From positions 1-60,283 of the forward strand of contig JARGFK010000014.1 in NCBI GenBank assembly GCA_029211065.1: 60,283 nt of DNA. Reading direction: 5' to 3'. The notes under the pieces were generated by a model, which worked only from the letters and a program-made list of their open reading frames with translations, was not told the origin of the DNA and made no database searches. The position numbers and the translations under genes were made by a program. Shown here in pieces: positions 54,872 through 60,283 of the stretch; the first letter of the stretch is position 1; every line of letters starts with the position of its first letter. Source of the DNA: Desulfobacterales bacterium (GTDB taxonomy: Bacteria; Desulfobacterota; Desulfobacteria; Desulfobacterales; JARGFK01).

Positions 54872-54919
54872 AAAAATCCCCCTTGCCCCCTTTGACAAAG
54901 GGAGGACGGGAGGGATTTT
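54872..54919. repeat. AAATCCC...GGGATTT hairpin repeat
   Basis: AAAAATCCC at the left and GGGATTTT at the right enclose CCCCCTTTGACAAAGGGAGG, giving an imperfect 20-base stem. This type of hairpin repeat is common in intergenic DNA of Desulfobacterota. It lies between gspJ and gspI, beside the MITE-like element. Confidence 0.6.
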
Positions 54920-54952
54920 AGAACGTTAACGTATTTATGAAAATATGTATTA

Positions 54953-55119
54953 GAAGCCATCTCAAAAATAGAATTTTGGTTCAAGATTAAGGCGGGGCCG
55001 AGTTTCAACCCGCCCCGCCTGTTGTCGGGATCTTCGACACGCATACTCAAGTATGTCGAGGACTTGAAACGAGAACCCAACGCAGATATTGGGCCAAAAG
55101 GCATTTTTGAGATAGCTTC
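54953..55119. mobile_element. 167-base MITE-like element with TA target duplication
   Basis: Terminal repeats GAAGCCATCTCAAAAATAGA (left) and GAAGCTATCTCAAAAATGCC (complement of right) match well over about 26 bases, each flanked by TA (54951-54952, 55120-55121). That fits a non-autonomous element moved by an IS630/Tc1-type transposase. The interior has a GGCGGGGC/GCCCCGCC hairpin and a GACATACTTGAG/ACTCAAGTATGTC palindrome. The right end supplies the last base of the gspI stop codon. Confidence 0.75.
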
Positions 55120-55559
55120 TATGGTTCCTGCAATATTGAATAAGTTCTTAATGTATAAACGAATTCGTTACGGTTAAACGATATTGTCACCTCTATTTTC
55201 TTTAAATCCTTGGCGGCGCTGCCGAATATCTCAGTGCTGACGTCGTCGATAGAGACCTGCCGGCTGTACCCGGGAAATTCATCCCCGAAATCACCGGCTA
55301 CAGATACCCGCCGACTGTCGGGAAACGCTCCAATTTCTGCCACCGTGCGTTGCGCCAGGAGCGGCGCTGTCGTGTAAAAACGGGCGCTGCCGTTCATGGA
55401 AATGGTCTGGGCATGCAGTTTATAAACGCTGATCAGCACGATCGCCATGATGGCCACCGCCACCATGATTTCAAGGAGGGTAAATCCCCGGCAGGATCGA
55501 AAGTAAACGGGTCCCCCCGGGAATACGCGCTCAGATTTCAAATCCGACGTATTTTTCAT
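55119..55559 (-). CDS. gspI: type II secretion minor pseudopilin GspI
   Basis: 146 residues. Prepilin signal CRGFTLLEIMVAVAIMAIVL with Glu at +5, then a small beta head. It overlaps the gspH end by 29 bases. The TAG stop is formed by the TA target site plus the first base of the adjoining MITE-like element, so the C-terminus may be affected by that insertion; length is within the family range. Confidence 0.9.
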   Translation of the reverse strand: MKNTSDLKSERVFPGGPVYFRSCRGFTLLEIMVAVAIMAIVLISVYKLHAQTISMNGSARFYTTAPLLAQRTVAEIGAFPDSRRVSVAGDFGDEFPGYSRQVSIDDVSTEIFGSAAKDLKKIEVTISFNRNEFVYTLRTYSILQEP

Positions 55560-56040
55560 AGAGTTTGACTCCGGAGAGGAACGGTTCGATTAAAAATGAC
55601 ATTTGCTTGCGGCTGCTGTTTTCAATATGGATCATGACCTTGTCGGAATAATCGGCCTTGTAAAAGCTGATTTCAACCTGCCCGCCGGTGATTTTTCCCT
55701 TAAACGGAAATTCCATGTCGATAATACGGACATCCTCCGGAAGACTGTAACCGGCATTCTCGGCCGTTTGGCGTTCTTCTTCAGACATGCCGTCGCTGGT
55801 TACCCATAATTTGCCGGCATCAAGATCGACATTTAAATTGTAACGTTTCTGATCGCGGACTGCCGCTGCTTTTAAACTTCGGACTGTGGTAATGAGCCAG
55901 CGGGAAAATTTTTTGGTATTGTCGGTTAAGACCGTGTCGTGAAACCGGGGAATGGCAAAAAACAACATGATGCTGATGAGCGAGATGACCACCACCAGTT
56001 CAATCAGCGTATAACCGCTGTTTTTTTTCGTTAGAGGCAT
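55531..56040 (-). CDS. gspH: type II secretion minor pseudopilin GspH
   Basis: 169 residues from the ATG at 56040. Prepilin signal NSGYTLIELVVVISLISIML (Tyr instead of Phe at +1) and a beta-rich head. The frame extends 75 codons upstream without pilin similarity, into the gspG end, and is not used. It overlaps gspI. Confidence 0.88.
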   Translation of the reverse strand: MPLTKKNSGYTLIELVVVISLISIMLFFAIPRFHDTVLTDNTKKFSRWLITTVRSLKAAAVRDQKRYNLNVDLDAGKLWVTSDGMSEEERQTAENAGYSLPEDVRIIDMEFPFKGKITGGQVEISFYKADYSDKVMIHIENSSRKQMSFLIEPFLSGVKLYEKYVGFEI

Positions 56041-56149
56041 TCGGGTATGGATGATAAAACCGTATTGAGGAAAGGCTACCCTGTTGTTGCAAAAGTCGAG
56101 GATGCCCCAGGTCCCCCCGCGTACGGGATTTTCGAAAGGCGTCCAAGGG

Positions 56150-56605
56150 CTATTCAATTTCCCAACTATTGATGTCCATATTTTTCCCGTCACCGCCGGG
56201 GACGCCGTCGGCGCCGTATGAAACAATATCAAACTCGCCGTGAACGCCGGGGGACAGATACACAAAATCGTTTCCCCAGGGGTCTTTGGGCAGCTTGCCT
56301 TTTTCCAGATATCCGCCTTCCCGCCATTTGGCGGGGATGTTGCCGGTGGCGGGCTGCTCCACCAGTGCCTGCAGCCCCTGTTCCGTTCCGGGATAGGATC
56401 CGTTGTCGAGCTTATAGAGTTTCAGGGCGGTTTCGATGCTTTCAATCTGGATTTTGGCCTTCATCTGCCGGGCTTCATCCGGGCGGCCCATGATCCGGGG
56501 AACGATGAGTCCGGCCAGGATGCCCAATATAACGATCACGACCATTATTTCAATCAGCGTAAACCCCCGATTGTTAAATCTGTCAGGTGGATGCTGCGGG
56601 TCCAT
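56150..56605 (-). CDS. gspG: type II secretion major pseudopilin GspG
   Basis: 151 residues from the ATG at 56605, preceded by GGAGGGGAA. Prepilin signal [21 protein letters not shown], then the GspG pattern [21 protein letters not shown] and [11 protein letters not shown], with the C-terminal Ca2+-site residues ([11 protein letters not shown]). First visible gene of the operon. gspF, which usually precedes gspG, is absent; a transposase lies upstream instead. Confidence 0.95.
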   Translation of the reverse strand: MDPQHPPDRFNNRGFTLIEIMVVIVILGILAGLIVPRIMGRPDEARQMKAKIQIESIETALKLYKLDNGSYPGTEQGLQALVEQPATGNIPAKWREGGYLEKGKLPKDPWGNDFVYLSPGVHGEFDIVSYGADGVPGGDGKNMDINSWEIE

Positions 56606-56753
56606 TTCCCCTCCGTAATGGTTCAATTCAAGCATGGGAGCGAGCTAACTTATTTATAGTATTATTAATAGATAATAACCAAAAAAGCAAATAAAACTAA
56701 TTCGGGAAAAGTCCTGTTTGCCAAGATGGTCTCATTGCTTTTAGGAAAAAGAG

Positions 56754-57844
56754 GGGACGGTCATGAAATTGTGCGTTTCTAGTCATTTTCTAAAGGAAAA
56801 TTATTTGCAGTCGCCAACTGCGCTCCCCGTTGCACCGCCCGGCTGACGGCCGACTGGCTGATCCCCAGCTTTGCGGCCACCATAAGGCTGCTGATGCCGA
56901 GTTCTTTTACTGCCCAGAAACACAGCAGGCTACGGGCTTTGACGCGATTTGGCTGTTTGCCCGGCAGCAGGATCTCTCCGGCACTCATTTCAAACAACTC
57001 GGCAGTGCGATGAACCGCTGTATCAAAGTCATAACCGCGATCAGCAAGCCGGTACTTTCGCACCATCTTTTCTTCCGCCTTGTCCAACACCGATTCGACA
57101 AAATCACTGTCGCCCAATATCCGTTCATCGCCTTTCAAGTGCACCCGTCTTCTTCGAGATGATTTGAGACGCTCCCAGCCGCCGGAACTTCTCACCAGCC
57201 CGCCGCCGGTTAAGTTCGCATTCCGTCCAAGGCCGACAGCCTTTGAAGCGAAGTTCCGATACTGTCTGCGTGATGCAGTCACGCGTTTGCCGAAAAAAGA
57301 TAAAATATAGCCCGCATCCTGCCACCGGTTCTTTTCGTAGCCCATCAGGCTGCTATGACCGCAGTAGGGGAATCGATCCAACTCCTCAAGAGTCGTTACG
57401 ACTTTTGCCCGCAGCGGGTTGAGGTGGATGTATCGCACGAGTTCCAAAAGATAGGAATCTTCCTGGCATAGTATCGACTTGAATCGATTCTGAAACAGAT
57501 GGCCATGCCGCTGGTGCCGCCGATTGAAGCTGACTGCATAACCGGTTAAAAGGCGTCTCATAATTATAGAGGTCGGGGTTTCGCCGGTTCTGAGCAGCAG
57601 GTGAAAGTGGTTCGGCAGCAGCGCCCAGGCAAAACAGGGGGTGTTGGTTTCAGATAGGATTTGGCCGAGGCGATCGACAAAATTGTTCCTGTCGATGTCG
57701 TCCCTAAAAATGTCGGTCTTTTCGATGCCGCGGCAGATGATGTGGTGCAGGGCGCCGGCAGCGTCGATGCGGGCTTTACGAGGCATATGAAGCGTCCTTG
57801 GCCTTATGAGGTTTGAAAGAAACGCCTAGTCTCAAGACCGTCCC
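56754..57844. mobile_element. REP-associated tyrosine transposase element with terminal inverted repeats
   Basis: The left end GGGACGGTCATGAAATTGTG (56754 onward) and the complement of the right end GGGACGGTCTTGAGACTAGG (ending 57844) match at 22 of 27 positions and both finish GCGTTTCT. They bracket a Y1 transposase gene. This is the arrangement of RAYT elements that mobilise REP-like repeats. Confidence 0.7.
56779..57786 (-). CDS. Y1 (REP-associated tyrosine) transposase
   Basis: 335 residues. The Y1 domain (1-160) has HUH in LLPNHFHLLL (near 57-66) and the catalytic Tyr in LVRYIHLNPLRAK (near 115-127). Then comes a linker with basic SSRRRRVHLKGDERILG and a C-terminal DnaA-like/helix-turn-helix segment (ISSLMVAAKLGISQSAVSRAVQRG). 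It cuts single-stranded DNA at hairpins. It lies upstream of gspG. The gene appears intact. Confidence 0.93.
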   Translation of the reverse strand: MPRKARIDAAGALHHIICRGIEKTDIFRDDIDRNNFVDRLGQILSETNTPCFAWALLPNHFHLLLRTGETPTSIIMRRLLTGYAVSFNRRHQRHGHLFQNRFKSILCQEDSYLLELVRYIHLNPLRAKVVTTLEELDRFPYCGHSSLMGYEKNRWQDAGYILSFFGKRVTASRRQYRNFASKAVGLGRNANLTGGGLVRSSGGWERLKSSRRRRVHLKGDERILGDSDFVESVLDKAEEKMVRKYRLADRGYDFDTAVHRTAELFEMSAGEILLPGKQPNRVKARSLLCFWAVKELGISSLMVAAKLGISQSAVSRAVQRGAQLATANNFPLEND

Positions 57845-57868
57845 TAAATTGGTGTAACAAATGAAATT

Positions 57869-58324
57869 TTATGCTTCATCCGTTTCGGATGGAAGTTGTA
57901 ACAATCTTACATCTTCAAGGTCCACTTCTCTACCTGAAGCCTTTTTTGAGGAAATTAAATCTTCGCGCGAGGCAACGTAAAATGATTGTCCCTGATATTC
58001 CATTACCGTGCAATGACTCCAAGCGTCATGGAAAAGCAAGCCGGGGGTCGATGTCTGAACGTCAATGCGAACTCGGTCTTTAAAGATGGTTATTTCATTC
58101 GATAGGATGTCATCTGCATTGGTAAGTGCTGCTGTGCCCATACCGGCGTCTAAGAGGGCATCGATCAGGCGTTGAGCATTATCGGGGGTGGATTCGATAA
58201 GTACATCTAAGTCAAATGTCGCTCTGGGTATTCCATAAAGGACAGCTGCGATACCGCCGATAACAACATATTTGACTTCATGTTTCTTGAAGGATGAGAA
58301 CACGTCCTTTAACCGGTTGAGCAT
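57869..58324 (-). CDS. nucleotidyltransferase-fold protein
   Basis: 151 residues. The N-terminal core VVIGGIAAVLYGIPRATFDLDVLI gives the GG...DxD pattern of minimal nucleotidyltransferases (DUF6036/AbiEii-like). A third acidic residue may be in RIDVQTS. Such proteins are often the toxin or modifying half of two-gene systems. It overlaps the preceding small gene by 47 bases, a strong sign of coupling. Activity not established. Confidence 0.8.
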   Translation of the reverse strand: MLNRLKDVFSSFKKHEVKYVVIGGIAAVLYGIPRATFDLDVLIESTPDNAQRLIDALLDAGMGTAALTNADDILSNEITIFKDRVRIDVQTSTPGLLFHDAWSHCTVMEYQGQSFYVASREDLISSKKASGREVDLEDVRLLQLPSETDEA

Positions 58325-58475
58325 CTTTCTTTCCTGCCAAATCAGGTTTTATTTCCAAGGCCAGGTCCGTGTAGCTGCAGAATATTTCCATCCTTTCGGA
58401 CAGAGGAAGGGATCGGAACCAACGAACTTTAGCTTCTATTGATTCGTCTTTTATGTCATGAGAAATTTTTTTCAT
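58278..58475 (-). CDS. small partner of the nucleotidyltransferase
   Basis: 65 residues from the ATG at 58475 (AGGTAATC upstream; an ATG at 58496 is also open). Sequence SIEAKVRWFRSLPLSERMEIFCSYTDLALEI is helical with an acidic/hydrophobic face. Small proteins of this kind pair with nucleotidyltransferase genes in Desulfobacterota, in my recollection. Role as antitoxin or chaperone is inferred only. Confidence 0.65.
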   Translation of the reverse strand: MKKISHDIKDESIEAKVRWFRSLPLSERMEIFCSYTDLALEIKPDLAGKKDAQPVKGRVLILQET

Positions 58476-58526
58476 ATGATTACCTGAATTTTGCATTGTT
58501 TTATAAAATCTCGTGCAAGAAAATTT

Positions 58527-59877
58527 GGTTCTTCTCCAAATTAGTTGGAGAAACTTTGATAAATTTTCAACGTAAAGTACCGCAGGTCATGGAATCCATA
58601 AGCTTTACGCTTAATGACCTTTATTTTGTTATTAACCCCTTCGAGTCTGCCGGTACTGATCGGGTAGGCGCAGTGATTTAGAATGCCATATCGATATCGG
58701 TTCAGCATCCGGGTAAAGGCATTCACAGAGCGATTGTTTAAGGATTGGGCCAATGCGCACCACGAGTCCAGCGCCTTGGTCGCCCAGGGCCTTGATCGAT
58801 AAGTCCAGATGTCTTTGAGCTTGTCCTTGAGGATCATGACCGTATTGATGGTTTCGTTAAGCTCAAGCAGTTCTTTAAGGTGTTGTCGCTGCTCCTGAGT
58901 TTTGATATTTTCACGGTTCTTTAACAACAGATACCGGCTGCCTTTATAAACGGCCTTATCGGCTTTGCCGGCTTTTCGATACTCGCTATTGCGTACTTTA
59001 TCGATAACCCGGCTGAAATTGGCGACCACATGGAAAAGGTCGAATACGATTTTCGCTTGAGGCACTTTTTTTTAACGGCCTTGATGAACGGATTCCACAT
59101 ATCCATCACCACGGCTTTGATGCCGTCAAGCTGCTGGTCGTTGAGCTGGTCGAAGAAGCTCTCCAACGTTTTAGCCCTGCGGTCTTTTCCGACAAAGACC
59201 ACTCGCCCGCTACGATAATCCAGCACGACGGTCAGATAGCGGTGGCCTTTGCGTATGGAGATCTCGTCCACGGCCAGAATGCTCAGTCCGTTTAAATCCG
59301 GCTGGCCAAAGTCGCGCTCCAAATAATATTTGTCGATGTCCTTGACCGTTTTCCAATCCAGATCCAAGTGCCGGGCCACTTCCGAAACGGTCATATATTG
59401 ACAGAGCTGGTATATGTAACGGGCCATCCGGCAGGTTACACGTAAGTACGGATGAAAAAGTTCCAGATCTTCGATATGGATACCCTGGCAGTGGGGACAA
59501 AATATTTTGCGGTAGCGGCAGTCGAGCCATACTTGGGCCGCAGCTATGTTCAGATCTCTGACCCGGCGCCGGGTCCAGCTGTGAACGGCGGCGGCCGTGA
59601 AACCACACCCATGGCAAATCGGTACAAACCGCTTGTCGGGTTGAATCTGGATATGAGCCGCATCGGCGTCGGGCGTAACGTCCTGGTTGATAATTTTGAT
59701 TCGACGAAAGGGAAAATAAGGTGCTATAGTGGGTACGGACATTGCGGGCCTCCTTTGGATATTGTTTTTCTTTGCAGATTAAACAAATACCCTTTAGAGG
59801 TACCGGATGCCCATTCTGTTTTGGTTGCTGGCCCACTATTTTACCTTTTTTGACTCCAACTAATTTGGAGAAGATCC
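58527..59877. mobile_element. ISL3-type insertion sequence, complete, 1351 bases
   Basis: Terminal inverted repeats of 24 bases with one mismatch: left starts GGTTCTTCTCCAAATTAG (58527-58550) and right is the complement of GGATCTTCTCCAAATTAG (59854-59877). An exact 8-base target duplication GAAAATTT flanks it (58519-58526 and 59878-59885), as expected for ISL3. It holds one transposase, split in two frames. The uninterrupted target would read CGTGCAA-GAAAATTT-TTGCACG, a palindrome. Confidence 0.95.
58541..59742 (-). pseudogene. ISL3 family transposase with a frame break at A AAA AAG
   Basis: First frame (59742 to about 59066): N-terminal zinc finger CHGCGF...CPHCQG, then a DDE core with AVDEISIRKGHRYLTVVLD and VVMDMWNPFIKAV. 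The second frame (59065 to 58541) continues VPQAKIVFDLFHVVANF... and ends with the third acidic residue in STGRLEGVNNKIKVIKR. Joining them by a -1 shift gives about 400 residues, normal for ISL3. The join lies in eight A residues followed by G (minus strand of 59066-59073), a classic slippery heptamer. It is either inactive by mutation or made by programmed frameshifting. AGGAGG precedes the ATG. Confidence 0.85.
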
Positions 59878-59885
59878 GAAAATTT

Positions 59886-60283
59886 TTGCACGGATAATTT
59901 TAGTTAAATTATCAAATGGTTGTAAACCTGTCGAATTTCGACTATTTGTAAAGCCCTGATTTTATTGGCCCTGAGAAGGCGGCTGGAAAGCCCTGTCTAT
60001 TCTGTGTTTGCGTATTTTAAAAAAATGGAATTTTACCCATTTGGTAAAAACAAGGTGTTTTTAGACTCCTTTTCAGCTCTGTAGTTATAAGGTTCCATGG
60101 TTACTATGTGCGTTTAGGAGCAATTTGGTGCAAAATTCAGGGATTAACTTACTAAATCCCGAACACGAATTCAACGCAAATCTTTGATTCTTATCTTTTA
60201 AAACTAAGTGGGTATGCACTTTACTCAACCGACCACATGGTGTAGTATGCGGTTATGGAGGAGCCAAGACACCCTGTTGCTGG
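59886..60283. other. unassigned AT-rich end of the window
   Basis: No convincing coding frame. A short palindrome TCGAATTTCGA (59932-59942) and a near-palindromic ACCCATTTGGTAAAA (60036-60050) are seen. GGAGGAG near 60256 might precede a gene that starts outside the window. Confidence 0.35.

Noticed and set aside
54856-55104. 82-residue minus-strand frame between gspJ and gspI
   Set aside because: It is made of the MITE-like element and the AAATCCC hairpin repeat, not a gene.
59452-59853. 133-residue plus-strand frame inside the IS
   Set aside because: Antisense to the ISL3 transposase zinc-finger region.
1-60283. CRISPR array or prophage
   Set aside because: No regularly spaced direct repeats and no phage structural genes; the repeats present are palindromic elements.

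Overview
The window reads as a piece of chromosome from an anaerobic Desulfobacterota bacterium, most likely a sulfate reducer of the Desulfobacterales/Desulfosarcina type. This is inferred from gene content: a split F0 ATP synthase cluster of the deltaproteobacterial type (atpZ-I-B-E without F1), DUF3426 and DUF4405 proteins, an HD-GYP regulator, a 4-hydroxybenzoyl-CoA-reductase-like molybdoenzyme with a UbiD decarboxylase, and many structured intergenic repeats. No marker fixes the genus, and there is no rRNA or CRISPR array.

Layout. 1-7.6 kb, plus strand: a frameshifted sensor tail, an acidic zinc-binding-motif/DUF3426 membrane protein, an MFS transporter, a REC-GAF-HD-GYP regulator and the F0 genes. 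7.6-13.7 kb: uvrA (minus), then a divergent DnaA homologue whose 540-base AT-rich upstream region carries repeated TTATCTCTT motifs. Near-identical 105-base repeats flank this unit. suhB and a small Cys protein follow. 13.9-19.6 kb, minus strand: a core operon rpsF-rpsR-DUF2232-rplI-dnaB-hflX, with a tRNA-Lys(CUU) upstream. 19.7-25.5 kb: a KptA/Tpt1-like protein with altered catalytic residues, hemL, an M23 peptidase, a small protein and a sigma-54 activator.

26-32.5 kb, plus strand: a catabolic operon with an ornithine-cyclodeaminase-family protein, a UbiD decarboxylase and beta, gamma and alpha subunits of a 4-hydroxybenzoyl-CoA-reductase-like enzyme. The divergent sigma-54 activator next to it is a plausible regulator, which suggests aromatic acid metabolism. 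32.5-36.4 kb: a truncated class II aldolase remnant, a two-gene VWA/membrane-protein cassette and a DUF4405 protein. 36.8-44.6 kb: a hypothetical protein, plsC, rnj and ftsK, then two methyltransferases and a GT4 glycosyltransferase.

44.9-56.6 kb, minus strand: a type II secretion operon in the order G-H-I-J-K-L-M-N-C-D-E. gspF is absent from the window, and two MITE-like repeats are embedded in the operon. 56.7-60.3 kb: mobile DNA, comprising a REP-associated tyrosine transposase with its own terminal repeats, a nucleotidyltransferase plus small partner pair, and a complete ISL3-type insertion sequence with an 8-base target duplication and a transposase frame broken at an A AAA AAG heptamer.

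The signals most worth following are the divergent DnaA with its non-canonical repeated box, the OCD-UbiD-HBCR operon, the VWA/membrane cassette next to a truncated gene, the catalytically altered KptA-like protein, and the family of inverted-repeat elements spread through the window.
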